A stretch of DNA of 64,000 nt from Pseudooceanicola nanhaiensis DSM 18065 (GTDB taxonomy: Bacteria > Pseudomonadota > Alphaproteobacteria > Rhodobacterales > Rhodobacteraceae). The position numbers and the translations under genes are program-made. Positions 42,959-51,739 of this stretch are shown piece after piece; within the stretch, counting starts at the first letter, position 1, and every line of letters begins with the position of its first letter. The notes below the pieces were generated by a model. It saw only the letters and a list, made by a program, of their open reading frames with translations. It searched no databases and had not been told where the DNA came from. The DNA is taken from assembly GCF_000688295.1 (NCBI RefSeq), contig NZ_JHZF01000011.1, forward strand, positions 652,288 to 716,287. The letters run 5' to 3'.

Positions 42959-44128
42959 ATGCCAGTGAAGAACCGTTTCGCCGAGATGCACGAGGAAATC
43001 ACCGCCTGGCGCCGCGATTTCCACGAGAACCCCGAGATCCTCTACGAGGTCCACCGCACCGCCGGGATCGTGGCCGAGAAGCTGCGCGCCTTCGGCTGCG
43101 ACGAGGTGGTCGAGGGGATCGGCCGCACGGGCGTCGTGGGGATCATCAAGGGCCAGACGGACACCAAGGGCAGGGTCGTGGGGCTGCGCGCCGACATGGA
43201 CGCGCTGCCGATGCCCGACATGTCCGGCAAGCCCTATGCCTCGAAGGTGCCCGGCGCCTCCCACGCCTGCGGCCATGACGGCCACACCGCGATGCTTCTG
43301 GGCGCCGCGAAATACCTCTGCGAGACCCGCCGCTTCGACGGCACCGCCGTGGTGATCTTCCAGCCCGCCGAAGAGGGCGGCGCCGGGGGCCGCGCCATGT
43401 GCGAGGACGGGATGATGGAGCGGTGGAACGTGCAGGAGGTCTATGGCCTGCACAACATGCCGGGCCATCCGGTGGGCTCGTTCCACATCCGCCCGGGCGC
43501 CGTCATGGCCTCGGCCGACGAGTTCGACGTCATCATCCGCGGCGTCGGCGGCCATGCCGCAATGCCGAACAAGACGGTGGACCCGGTGGTCGCGGCCTCG
43601 AACGTCGTGCAGGCGCTCCAGTCGATCAAGAGCCGCAACCTCGACCCGGTGAAGCAGCTGGTGATCTCGGTCACCTCGTTCCGCACCGAGACCGACGCCT
43701 ACAACGTGATCTCGGACAACGTGCACCTCAAGGGCACGATCCGGACGCTCGATCCGGCCGTCCGCGACCTCGCCGAGGACCGGTTCAAGCCGCTGGTGAC
43801 CTCGGTCGCCGAGGCCTTCGGCGCGAAGGCCGAGATCGACTATCGCCGCGGCTACCCGGTGACGGTCAACCACGAGACCGAGACGGAATACGCGGCGGCC
43901 GCGGCCGAGGCGATCTCGGGCGGGGTGGACCGCGACACGCCGCAGCTCATGGGCGGCGAGGATTTCGCCTTCATGCTCGAGGAGCGTCCCGGCGCCTACA
44001 TCTTCCTCGGCATCGGCGAGGGGCGCCCCAACGTCCACCACCCGGAATACGATTTCAACGACGAGGCGATCCCCGCCGGATGCTCCTGGCTGGCCGAAAT
44101 GGCCGAACGCCGGATGCCCGCGGCCTGA
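42959..44128 (+). CDS. M20D amidohydrolase, paralog 2
   Basis: 389 residues, co-linear with paralog 1. The motifs read RADMDALPM, HACGHDGHTA, FQPAEEGGAGGR, GLHNMPGHPVGSF, GVGGHAAMPN and GGEDFAFMLEERPGAY. The active-site residues are intact; differences cluster in the middle lid region and near the end (GIGEGRPNVHHPEYDFNDEA), where paralog 1 has GNGDSAPLHHPEYNFNDDA. Such loop changes would alter substrate choice. It is separated from its neighbours by 15 and 17 bases. Confidence 0.9.
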   Translation: MPVKNRFAEMHEEITAWRRDFHENPEILYEVHRTAGIVAEKLRAFGCDEVVEGIGRTGVVGIIKGQTDTKGRVVGLRADMDALPMPDMSGKPYASKVPGASHACGHDGHTAMLLGAAKYLCETRRFDGTAVVIFQPAEEGGAGGRAMCEDGMMERWNVQEVYGLHNMPGHPVGSFHIRPGAVMASADEFDVIIRGVGGHAAMPNKTVDPVVAASNVVQALQSIKSRNLDPVKQLVISVTSFRTETDAYNVISDNVHLKGTIRTLDPAVRDLAEDRFKPLVTSVAEAFGAKAEIDYRRGYPVTVNHETETEYAAAAAEAISGGVDRDTPQLMGGEDFAFMLEERPGAYIFLGIGEGRPNVHHPEYDFNDEAIPAGCSWLAEMAERRMPAA

Positions 44129-44145
44129 TCGAGAAGGAAAGACGA

Positions 44146-45309
44146 ATGCCCATCAAGAACCGTTTCGCCGAGCTTCAGGCCGACATCACCGCCTGGCGCC
44201 GCGACCTGCACGAGAACCCCGAGATCCTCTTCGACACGGTCCGCACCGCGGGCGTCGTGGCCGAAAAGCTGAAGGAATTCGGTGTCGACAGCATCGAGAC
44301 CGGCGTCGGCCGGACCGGCGTCGTCGGGGTCATCAAGGGGAAGACCGACACCTCCGGCAAGGTCATCGGGCTGCGCGCCGACATGGACGCGCTGCCGATC
44401 CTCGAGGCGACGGGGCTCGACTATGCCTCGAAGACCCCCGGCGCGATGCATGCCTGCGGCCATGACGGCCACACGGCGATGCTTCTGGGTGCGGCCAAGT
44501 ACCTCGCCGAGACGCGCAATTTCGACGGCACCGTCGTGGTGATCTTCCAGCCCGCCGAGGAAGGCGGCGGCGGTGGCCGGGAGATGTGCGAGGACGGGAT
44601 GATGGACAAGTACGGCATCCAGGAAGTCTACGGCATGCACAACTGGCCCGGCGTGCCTCTGGGCCAGTTCGCGATCCGTCCGGGGCCGTTCTTCGCCGGG
44701 ACCGACCAGTTCGAGGTGGTCGTGCAGGGCAGCGGCGGCCATGCCGCGAAGCCCAACGAGACGATCGACCCGACCGTCGCGACCTCCCAGCTCGTTCTGG
44801 CCCTGCAGACCATCGCGTCCCGCAACGTGGACCCGGTGGAGCAGATCGTCGTCTCGGTGACGTCGTTCGAGACCGCGTCCAAGGCCTTCAACGTGATCCC
44901 GCCCAGCGTGACCATCCGCGGCACGATCCGGACGCTGACGCCCGAGACCAAGAAACTCGCCGAGGAGCGGTTCAAGGCGATCTGCACCGCCACCTGCGCG
45001 GCCTATGGCTGCGAGGCTGAGATTGACTGGCGGCCGGGCTATCCGCCGATGGTGAATTCCGAGGCGCAGACCGCATTCGCGGCCGAGGTCGCCGCCGGCG
45101 TCGCGGGCAAGTGCGACCTGGCCGAGATCACCATGGGCGGCGAGGACTTCGCCTACATGCTGAACGAACGCCCCGGCGCCTACATCCTCGTCGGCAACGG
45201 CGACAGCGCCCCGGTCCACACGCCGGATTACAACTTCAACGACGAGGCGATCCCCGCCGGCTGCTCCTGGTGGGCCGAGATCGTCGAGAAACGGATGCCG
45301 GCCGCCTGA
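44146..45309 (+). CDS. M20D amidohydrolase, paralog 3
   Basis: 387 residues. Motifs RADMDALPI, HACGHDGHTA, FQPAEEGGGGG, GMHNWPGVPLGQF, GSGGHAAKPN and GGEDFAYMLNERPGAY show the intact metal and dimer sites; here the third glycine of EEGGAGG becomes EEGGGGG. The start at 44146 (MPIKNRFAEL) is almost identical to paralog 1 (MPIRNRFAEL), whereas paralog 2 begins MPVKNRFAEM. The stop overlaps the next methyltransferase gene by TGATG, so the last enzyme and the methyltransferase are co-translated. Confidence 0.9.
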   Translation: MPIKNRFAELQADITAWRRDLHENPEILFDTVRTAGVVAEKLKEFGVDSIETGVGRTGVVGVIKGKTDTSGKVIGLRADMDALPILEATGLDYASKTPGAMHACGHDGHTAMLLGAAKYLAETRNFDGTVVVIFQPAEEGGGGGREMCEDGMMDKYGIQEVYGMHNWPGVPLGQFAIRPGPFFAGTDQFEVVVQGSGGHAAKPNETIDPTVATSQLVLALQTIASRNVDPVEQIVVSVTSFETASKAFNVIPPSVTIRGTIRTLTPETKKLAEERFKAICTATCAAYGCEAEIDWRPGYPPMVNSEAQTAFAAEVAAGVAGKCDLAEITMGGEDFAYMLNERPGAYILVGNGDSAPVHTPDYNFNDEAIPAGCSWWAEIVEKRMPAA

Positions 45310-45899
45310 TGTGGGAGGAACGCTACAGCGGCACGGGGGACTACCTCTTCGGCACCGCGCCCGCCGCGGTGCTGACGGAGAACCCGTGGCTGGCTGATGG
45401 CGCGAAGACCGCGCTCTGCGTGGCGGACGGCGAGGGCCGGAACGGCTGCTGGCTGGCCGGGCAGGGGCTGTCGGTGACGACCTTCGATCCGGCACCCACG
45501 GCCGTGGCCCGGGCGCGCGCCCTGGCGGCGGAGCGGGGCGTGAGGCTCGACGCCCATGTCTCGGACTGGGAGGGCTGGGACTGGTCGGGCCGCTACGACC
45601 TCGTCGTCGGCATCTTCATCCAGTTCGCGGAGCCCGAGTTCCGGCGCCGCCAGTTCGCCGACCTCCGCCGCGCGCTCGCGCCCGGCGGCCGTCTGCTCCT
45701 GCACGGCTACCGCCCGCCGCAGGTCGAGCTCGGCACCGGCGGCCCGCCCGATCCTGCGCATATGTATGACGAGGCCCTGCTGCGCGCGGCCTTCACCGGC
45801 CTGCAGATCGAGCGCCTCGCCTCCTACGAGCGCGACGTGCAGGAAGGCCGGGGCCATTCCGGCCGCTCCGCGCTGATCGACCTGATCGCCCGGGCCTGA
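45309..45899 (+). CDS. Class I SAM-dependent methyltransferase
   Basis: 196 residues, one Rossmann-like domain. The SAM loop is ALCVADGEGRNGCWLA near residue 36, followed by an acidic residue in TTFDPAPTAVARARALA, motif II DLVVGIFIQFAEPEFRRRQF and post-II LRRALAPGGRLLLHGY. It resembles TehB/thiopurine-type methyltransferases. The acceptor is unknown. Its start codon overlaps the stop of the third M20D gene (TGATG), so it belongs to the operon, and a palindromic repeat follows. Confidence 0.85.
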   Translation: MWEERYSGTGDYLFGTAPAAVLTENPWLADGAKTALCVADGEGRNGCWLAGQGLSVTTFDPAPTAVARARALAAERGVRLDAHVSDWEGWDWSGRYDLVVGIFIQFAEPEFRRRQFADLRRALAPGGRLLLHGYRPPQVELGTGGPPDPAHMYDEALLRAAFTGLQIERLASYERDVQEGRGHSGRSALIDLIARA

Positions 45900-45942
45900 C
45901 CGAAAGGCGCGCCTGCGGCGCACATGATCCATTCTTGCTGAC

Positions 45943-46048
45943 GAGGGGGTTTCACCCCCTCGAGCTCCCCCAGGATATTTCGGGCAAGAGGAAGGGCAGG
46001 GCGCGGGTCGCCTGAGTCCTCTTGTGATAAATATCCTCGGGGGGGCGC
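45943..46048. repeat. Copy C of dispersed palindromic repeat, full inverted pair
   Basis: A 7-bp hairpin GAGGGGG/CCCCCTC (45943-45961) precedes a long inverted pair: left arm near 45964-45992 with CCCCCAGGATATTT and GCAAGAGGA, right arm 46017-46048 carrying TCCTCTTG and AAATATCCTCGGGG. It sits in the gap between the convergent methyltransferase and moaA genes and shares the architecture of copy A. Confidence 0.75.
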
Positions 46049-46091
46049 CATTGGTTCGAGCCCGATGCGACGGGCGACGCCCCGGGCGGGC

Positions 46092-47099
46092 TCAGCCGCC
46101 GGTGTGGCTCATGTGGCGCGAGACCTGGCCGTCCGCCTTCTGCCGCGAATAGTCGAAATCGTGGCCCTTGGGCTTGTGCGCGATCGCCTCCCGGATCGCC
46201 TCCCGCAGGGGGGCGTCGTCATTCGGGTGGTTGCGCAGCGCCGGGCGCAGGTCGGCCATGTCCTCCTGGCCGAGGCACATGTAGAGCTGGCCGGTGCAGG
46301 TCATCCGCACCCGGTTGCAGCTTTCGCAGAAATTGTGGGTGAGCGGCGTGATGAAGCCGATCTTCTGGCCGGTCTCCTCGAGCCTCACGTAGCGCGCGGG
46401 CCCGCCGGTGCGTTCGGGAAGATCGGTGAGGGTGTAGCGCTCGGCCAGGCGGGCGCGGAGGTCGTTGAGGGACCAGTACTGGCCCACCCGGTCCTCGTTG
46501 CCGAGATCGCCCATGGGCATGACCTCGATCCAGGTGAGATCCATGCCGCGGGCGGCGCAGAACTCCGACAGCGTGAAGATCTCGTCCTCGTTGAAGCCCT
46601 TCAGCGCCACGGCGTTCAGTTTCACCCGGAGCCCCGCGCGCTGCGCCGCATCGAGCCCGCGCAGCACCTGCGGCAGCCGGCCCCAGCGGGTCACGCGGGC
46701 GAATTTCTCCTCGTCCAGCGTGTCGAGCGAGACGTTCACCCGGCGCACGCCGGCGGCGTGGAGCTCTTCCGCGAAGCGTTCGAGCTGGGATCCGTTCGTC
46801 GTGAGCGTGAGCTCTTCCAGCGCGCCGCTTTCGAGGTGCCGGGTCATGCCCTCGAAGAAGGTCATGATGTCGCGCCGCACCAGCGGCTCGCCGCCGGTGA
46901 TCCGGAGCTTGCGCACCCCGAGCCCGACGAAGGCCGAGCACATGCGGTCGAGTTCTTCCAGCGTCAGGAGGTCCTTCTTCGGCAGGAAGGTCATGTTCTC
47001 CGTCATGCAGTAGACGCAGCGGAAATCGCACCGGTCCGTGACGGAGACGCGGAGATAGGTGATGGGCCTGGCGAAGGGGTCGATCAACGGCGCTGTCAT
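46092..47099 (-). CDS. moaA: GTP 3',8-cyclase (molybdenum cofactor synthesis)
   Basis: 335 residues. The radical-SAM cysteines are C24, C28 and C31 in [12 protein letters not shown]; the C-terminal second cluster uses [15 protein letters not shown]. Other conserved stretches are [21 protein letters not shown] and the terminal double glycine needed by the family (HTGG). It makes the pterin precursor of molybdopterin from GTP with MoaC. The start at 47099 gives the usual PLIDPF-R[13 protein letters not shown] beginning. It is convergent with the M20/methyltransferase operon. Confidence 0.95.
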   Translation of the reverse strand: MTAPLIDPFARPITYLRVSVTDRCDFRCVYCMTENMTFLPKKDLLTLEELDRMCSAFVGLGVRKLRITGGEPLVRRDIMTFFEGMTRHLESGALEELTLTTNGSQLERFAEELHAAGVRRVNVSLDTLDEEKFARVTRWGRLPQVLRGLDAAQRAGLRVKLNAVALKGFNEDEIFTLSEFCAARGMDLTWIEVMPMGDLGNEDRVGQYWSLNDLRARLAERYTLTDLPERTGGPARYVRLEETGQKIGFITPLTHNFCESCNRVRMTCTGQLYMCLGQEDMADLRPALRNHPNDDAPLREAIREAIAHKPKGHDFDYSRQKADGQVSRHMSHTGG

Positions 47100-47184
47100 G
47101 CACCAAAGGTAAAGCCGCGCCCCTCCGCTCACAAGGGGGCGGAGACAGATTGCCGCCCGGGGGGGAACGCTCTACCTTCTGCGG

Positions 47185-47607
47185 ATGATCACGCGAACAC
47201 TCCTCCCGCTCGCCCTTGTCGCAACCGCGCTGACCGCCTGCAGCGCGCTGGAGAAGGTCACGCCCGCCGCCGCTCCGCCGCCCTCCGCGCCCGTGCCTGC
47301 GCCCGTCACCGGCGAGAGCGATGCCGAACGCGCCGACGAGGTCGCGCCGGAACCCGAGGCGGGCGGCCGGCTCGGCACCACGATCGTGTCGCTCGGCGAT
47401 CCCGGGCGGGGCGGGGCCTGGCTCGAGACGCCGCTGGTCGATGCGGCGGCGAAGGGAAGGGTGGTCCATGCCGGCGAGAGCGTCGAGGTCGACCTGATCC
47501 CGATCCCGGGCGAGGTGGGCGCCGGCAGCCGCATGTCGCTGGCGGCCTTCCAGGCGCTCGGCGCCTCGATCACCGGGCTGCCCGAGGTCGAGGTCTTCCG
47601 CAACTAG
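47185..47607 (+). CDS. Small lipoprotein of unknown function
   Basis: 140 residues. A lipobox LTAC with the modified cysteine at C19 ends a short hydrophobic signal, followed by a Pro/Ala-rich linker and a compact C-terminal domain: GTTIVSLGDPGRGGAWLETPLVDAAAKGRVVHAGESVEVDLIPI. Similar small Rhodobacteraceae lipoproteins exist with this TTI-SLGDP...ETPLV core, but their function is unknown. It would be anchored in the outer or inner membrane facing the periplasm. Its stop shares CTAG with the convergent AlkD-type gene. Confidence 0.7.
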   Translation: MITRTLLPLALVATALTACSALEKVTPAAAPPPSAPVPAPVTGESDAERADEVAPEPEAGGRLGTTIVSLGDPGRGGAWLETPLVDAAAKGRVVHAGESVEVDLIPIPGEVGAGSRMSLAAFQALGASITGLPEVEVFRN

Positions 47608-48281
47608 AGGTGTTTCGCGGCCTCGGCCCGGGCGAAGGGCTTCATCCGGGCGCCATGTGCGTCGAGGAAGGCCTGCGCGCGGGGCACGTCGTGTTTCGAC
47701 AGATCCCGCAGCCACCAGGCGACGGCCTTCTGGATGAACCATTGCGGGTCGTCCAGGTAGCCCGCCGCCCAGCCCAGCACACGGTCGCGGGCGGCGGCTT
47801 CCGCGACGCCCGGATGGTTCGCCCTGGTGAGCGGGAGGGTGATGACCAGCGCGGCGCGGCGGGTCCACATCTGCCCGGACGTCGTCCAGCGCGCCACCTC
47901 GTCGAGGCGGGAGAGGTCGGCCATGACCCGGCGATGGCCGGCGAGGCAGGCGTGGTCGGCGATGGCCCAGGCGTCGAACTCGGGCACCCAGCCGCAGATC
48001 ATCCGCCAGACCGGGGTGTCGTCGGGCCTGATCCGAGCCTGCGTCAGCACCTTCGCCGCGGCAATGCGCGCCTCGTGGATGTCGGTGTCCCAGAGGCCCG
48101 CGGCGAGGGTGAGCCGGTCGTCCAGCGACAGGCTGTGCCGCCAGTCCGCGGCGAGGTCGTTGATCGCCGTGTTGCCGACGCCGAGATAGGACCGCGCGGC
48201 CTTGTGATAGCGGGCCATCGCCTCGGCCTTGCCGGGCTCGGCATGGGCGCGGAGCGCCTCGAGCGCGGCGTCGGGTGTCAT
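47604..48281 (-). CDS. DNA alkylation repair protein, AlkD-like (HEAT repeat)
   Basis: 225 residues, entirely helical and built from HEAT-like repeats. Conserved parts are ARSYLGVGNTAINDLA near 30, LWDTDIHEARIAAAKVL near 65, ISGWVPEFDAWAIADHACL-like ICGWVPEFDAWAIADHACLAG, MWTRRAALVITLPLTR near 142 and DPQWFIQKAVAWWLRDLSKHD near 170. AlkD glycosylases remove alkylated bases such as 7-methylguanine by wrapping around the helix; relatives here may have lost or changed activity. The ATG at 48281 overlaps the end of a decayed gene (see next entry). Confidence 0.85.
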   Translation of the reverse strand: MTPDAALEALRAHAEPGKAEAMARYHKAARSYLGVGNTAINDLAADWRHSLSLDDRLTLAAGLWDTDIHEARIAAAKVLTQARIRPDDTPVWRMICGWVPEFDAWAIADHACLAGHRRVMADLSRLDEVARWTTSGQMWTRRAALVITLPLTRANHPGVAEAAARDRVLGWAAGYLDDPQWFIQKAVAWWLRDLSKHDVPRAQAFLDAHGARMKPFARAEAAKHL

Positions 48282-48443
48282 GCGTCGGCGCCGATGTTGC
48301 CCGCGACGATGCCGGTCGGGGCGCCATCCAGCGTCAGGGTGTTCTTCTCGCGCCAATAGGCGGGCATCTTGGCCACGAAGAACATGTGCTGCGCCGATGA
48401 AGCGGCGGTGATCGTCCTCGATCCGGTCGAACTGCCTGGCCAT
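48278..48443 (-). pseudogene. Decayed pyridoxamine 5'-phosphate oxidase-family gene
   Basis: Between glmS and the AlkD-type gene, on the same strand, a frame starts at 48443 with MARQFDRIEDDHRRFIGA, the typical N-terminus of PNPOx-family proteins. It then leaves frame; the next frame continues QHMFFVAKMPAYWREK and runs on to LTLDGAPTGI before a stop, which is the family N-strand joined to the usual C-terminal YWxxKNxxxxDGxPTGI. The middle (about 100 residues) is deleted and there is at least one frameshift, so no product is expected. Confidence 0.65.
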
Positions 48444-48456
48444 CGGCTCCTCCGGG

Positions 48457-50274
48457 CTACTCCACGGTGACGGATTTCGCGAGGTTGCGGGGCTGGTCCA
48501 CGTCCGTCCCCTTGGCGATGGCCGTGTGGTAGGAGAGGAGCTGCGCCGGCAGCGCGTAGAGGATCGGCGCCAGCAGGGGATCGACCTTCGGCATCTCGAT
48601 GGACCGCCAGACACCGTCACCGGCGGCCGCGATCCCCTCGGCATCCGAGATCAGCAGGACGCGGCCGCCGCGGGCCATGACCTCCTGCATGTTCGAGACG
48701 GTCTTCTCGAACAGCGCATCGCGGGGGGCCATGACAACGACCGGGACATGGCTGTCGATCAGGGCGATCGGCCCGTGCTTCAGTTCGCCTGACGCATAAG
48801 CTTCGGCGTGCAGGTAGCTGAGTTCCTTGAGTTTCAGCGCACCTTCCAGTGCGAGCGGATACATCAGCCCGCGGCCCAGGTAGAGCACGTCGCGGGATTC
48901 CGCGAGTTCCTGGCTGACGGCGCGGGTCTGGTCGGCCCCGTCGATGGCATTGCCGAAGACCGCCGGAAGGGCGCGCAGCTTCGGCAGGATCTCGGCCATG
49001 CGGGCGGCGTCGATCTCGCCGCGCTGGCGGGCCGCTTCGAGGGCCAGAAGCAGCAGCACGGTGAGCTGGCAGGAGAACGCCTTGGTCGAGGCGACGCCGA
49101 TCTCGGGCCCGGCATGGATCGGCAGGACGACGTCGCTTTCGCGGGCCATGGAACTTTCGGTCGCGTTCAGCACCGACAGGATCGTCGCGGCCTTGCCCTC
49201 GCAATAGCGCAGCGCGGCGAGCGTGTCCGCCGTCTCGCCCGATTGCGAGACGAAGAGCGCGGCGGTCCGGGCCGGGATCGGCGGCTCGCGGTAGCGGAAT
49301 TCCGAGGCGATATCGACCTCGACCGGGATCCGCGCCAGCGTCTCGAACCAGTATTTCGCCGTGAGGCAGGCGTAATAGGCGGTGCCGCAGGCGACGAAGG
49401 TCAGCCGGTCATAGGCGGTGAAGTCGATGCCGTCGCCGGGCAGGGTGATCGTGTCGCCCTTGAGGTAATGCGACAGCGCCTCGCCGATGACGCGGGGCTG
49501 TTCGGCGATCTCCTTCGCCATGAAGTGCTTGTGCCCGGCCTTGTCCACCTGCGCGGTGTCGAGGCGGATGGTCCGGATCTCGCGGTTCGCGAGCGCGCCA
49601 TTGGCATCGCGAATCTCGACGCTCTGGCGGGTGACGACGGCGATGTCGTCCTCCTCCAGATAGGTGATCCGGTCGGTCAGCGGGGCGAGCGCGATGGCGT
49701 CCGAGCCCACGTAGTTCTCGCCGTCGCCATGTCCCACGGCCAGCGGCGGGCCCTTGCGGGCGGCCACCATGAGGTTGTCGTCCTCCTCGAAGAGGAAGAG
49801 CAGTGCGAAGGCGCCCTCGAGCCGGCGGATCGTGCTGGTCGCGGCCTCGACCGGGCTCATGCCCTGCGAGAGATAGAGGTTCGCGAGCAGGGCGACGGTC
49901 TCGGTGTCGGTCTCGGTCTCGTGGCCGATCCCGTGGCCGGCGAGTTCCTCGCGGAGCTCGCGGAAGTTCTCGATGATGCCGTTGTGAACCACCGCGACGG
50001 GGCCCGCCTTGTGCGGATGCGCGTTCCCTTCGGTCGGCGCGCCGTGCGTCGCCCAGCGGGTGTGGCCGATCCCCGACTTTCCGCGCAGCGGCGCATGCAC
50101 CAGCAGATCCGACAGGTTCACCAGCTTGCCGACGGCGCGCCGCCGGTCGAGCTGGCCGTTGTCGATGGCGGCGATGCCCGCGCTGTCGTATCCCCGGTAT
50201 TCCAGGCGCTTCAGCGCCTCGACGAGGAAGGGCGCCGCTTCATGGTCGCCGAGGTATCCGATAATCCCGCACAT
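48457..50274 (-). CDS. glmS: Glutamine-fructose-6-phosphate aminotransferase
   Basis: 605 residues. The glutaminase domain begins MCGIIGYLGD with catalytic C2 and has GHTRWATHGAPTEGNAHPH near 72. Two SIS isomerase domains follow: FVACGTAYYAC and SQSGETADTLAAL in the first, YLGRGLMYPLALEGALKLKELSYLHAEAYASGELKHGPIALI in the second. The end AKSVTVE is the family signature. It makes glucosamine-6-phosphate, the first step to UDP-GlcNAc. It follows glmU by 6 bases, so both belong to one operon; a glmS ribozyme is not present. Confidence 0.97.
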   Translation of the reverse strand: MCGIIGYLGDHEAAPFLVEALKRLEYRGYDSAGIAAIDNGQLDRRRAVGKLVNLSDLLVHAPLRGKSGIGHTRWATHGAPTEGNAHPHKAGPVAVVHNGIIENFRELREELAGHGIGHETETDTETVALLANLYLSQGMSPVEAATSTIRRLEGAFALLFLFEEDDNLMVAARKGPPLAVGHGDGENYVGSDAIALAPLTDRITYLEEDDIAVVTRQSVEIRDANGALANREIRTIRLDTAQVDKAGHKHFMAKEIAEQPRVIGEALSHYLKGDTITLPGDGIDFTAYDRLTFVACGTAYYACLTAKYWFETLARIPVEVDIASEFRYREPPIPARTAALFVSQSGETADTLAALRYCEGKAATILSVLNATESSMARESDVVLPIHAGPEIGVASTKAFSCQLTVLLLLALEAARQRGEIDAARMAEILPKLRALPAVFGNAIDGADQTRAVSQELAESRDVLYLGRGLMYPLALEGALKLKELSYLHAEAYASGELKHGPIALIDSHVPVVVMAPRDALFEKTVSNMQEVMARGGRVLLISDAEGIAAAGDGVWRSIEMPKVDPLLAPILYALPAQLLSYHTAIAKGTDVDQPRNLAKSVTVE

Positions 50275-50280
50275 ATGGCC

Positions 50281-51630
50281 TCACCTGTCCCGCATTTGCG
50301 CTTTTTTCGCGCGTAGTATTTCAAAGAGCTTCCGGGCGCGCCCGGGCTTCGTCACCTGCTGGGCCCGGCCCAGGGCCAGCGCTCCGGGCTCGACGTCCTC
50401 GGTGATGACCGATCCGGAGGCCGTCATCGCGTCGTCGCCCACCGAGACCGGGGCCACCAGCATCGTGTTCGAGCCGATGAAGACCCGCGCGCCGAGCCGC
50501 GTCCGGTGCTTGAAGACGCCGTCGTAATTGCAGGTGATCGTGCCGGCGCCGATGTTCGTCTCCTCGCCGATCTCGGCGTCGCCGATATAGCTCAGGTGGT
50601 TCACCTTGGCGCCGCGGTCGATGCGGGCGGCCTTCACCTCGACGAAATTGCCGATCCTCACGTCCTCGGCCAGCTCCGCCCCGGGGCGGAGCCGGGCATA
50701 GGGCCCGATCACGCCGCCGCGCGAGACATGCGCGCCCTCGAGATGCGAGAACGCCCGGATCCGCGCGCCGCTTTCCACGGTCACGTCGGGTCCGAAGACG
50801 ACGTTGGGCTCGATGATGGCGTCGCGGCCCACGACCGTGTCGAAGGCGAAATGCACCGTCTCGGGGGCGGTCAGCGTCACCCCGTCCTCCAGCGCCGCGG
50901 CGCGGGCCCGCGACTGGAAGGCAGCCTCGGCCGCGGCAAGCTCGGCGCGGGAATTGATGCCCATCGTCTCGGCCTCGTCGCAGGCGACGGCGGTGGCCGA
51001 GAGGCCACGCGCGCGGGCGATCTCGACGATGTCGGTGAGGTAGTATTCGCCCTTGGCATTGTCGTTCTTCACCGCGGCGATCAGCTCGAACAGCGTCGCG
51101 CTGTCGGCGCAGACCACACCGGAATTGCAAAGGGTGATCGCCTTCTCTGCCTCGCTCGCCTCGGCGAATTCGACGATCCGGGCAAGCTCCGCGCCCTCCA
51201 TCACCAGCCGCCCGTAGCGCCCGGGGTCCTGCGCCTCGAAGCCCAGGATCACGACGTCGTGGCCCGCGCGGGCCTCGCGCATCCGCTCGAGCGTCCCGGC
51301 GCTGATGAAGGGCGTGTCGCCGTAGAGCACATAGGCGTCGCCCGAGAAGCTCCCGAGCAGCGGCCCCGCCTGCGCCACCGCATGTCCGGTGCCGAGCTGC
51401 TCCGCCTGCACCGCGATCTCGGCGCGTTCGTCCCAGTCGCGGGCGGTCGCGGCGACGGCCTCGCCGCCGTGACCGGTCACCACGACGATGCGGGCGGGCT
51501 CCAGCGCGGCGCCCGCCCGCATGGCATGGGCGAGCATCGGGGCGCCCGCGATCTCGTGCAGCACCTTGGGCAGGTCCGAGTTCATGCGCGTGCCCATCCC
51601 CGCGGCGAGGATGATGAGGGCGGTCTCCAT
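50281..51630 (-). CDS. glmU: Bifunctional UDP-GlcNAc pyrophosphorylase/glucosamine-1-phosphate acetyltransferase
   Basis: 449 residues in two parts. The N-terminal nucleotidyltransferase has LAAGMGTRMNSDLPKVLHEIAG with the lysine and GTR loop, and EQLGTGHAVAQA and YGDTPFI. The C-terminal half is a left-handed beta-helix with hexapeptide repeats (about 245-440), with the acetyltransferase residues in GPYARLRPGAELAEDVRIGNFVEVK and HLSYIGDAEIGEETNIGAGTITCNYDG. It makes UDP-GlcNAc for peptidoglycan and lipopolysaccharide. It leads the glmU-glmS operon and is divergent from gph with 109 bases between. Confidence 0.97.
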   Translation of the reverse strand: METALIILAAGMGTRMNSDLPKVLHEIAGAPMLAHAMRAGAALEPARIVVVTGHGGEAVAATARDWDERAEIAVQAEQLGTGHAVAQAGPLLGSFSGDAYVLYGDTPFISAGTLERMREARAGHDVVILGFEAQDPGRYGRLVMEGAELARIVEFAEASEAEKAITLCNSGVVCADSATLFELIAAVKNDNAKGEYYLTDIVEIARARGLSATAVACDEAETMGINSRAELAAAEAAFQSRARAAALEDGVTLTAPETVHFAFDTVVGRDAIIEPNVVFGPDVTVESGARIRAFSHLEGAHVSRGGVIGPYARLRPGAELAEDVRIGNFVEVKAARIDRGAKVNHLSYIGDAEIGEETNIGAGTITCNYDGVFKHRTRLGARVFIGSNTMLVAPVSVGDDAMTASGSVITEDVEPGALALGRAQQVTKPGRARKLFEILRAKKAQMRDR

Positions 51631-51739
51631 CGTCGGTCTGCTCCTTGTTCTTCGCTGCCGCCCGTTCTATCCGGTTCCCGTGGCCGTGCAAGTCATGCGC
51701 GGATCACGAGAGGTGACGGGCAGAAACGGGGCGGACGGA

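Noticed and set aside
40367-44041. Minus-strand open frame of about 1,220 codons opposite the M20 hydrolases
   Set aside because: Shadow frame created by GC-rich codon use; the plus-strand enzymes have intact active sites.
45943-46048. Possible CRISPR or tandem array from repeated palindromes
   Set aside because: Copies are single, palindromic and dispersed by many kilobases, with no regular spacers and no cas genes.
46053-46063. GGTTCGAGCCC resembling a tRNA T-arm
   Set aside because: No acceptor, D or anticodon stems could be built around it; it lies at the edge of palindromic repeat C.
50275-50280. glmS ribozyme or riboswitch
   Set aside because: glmS begins 6 bases after glmU, leaving no room for a ribozyme; its expression must follow glmU.
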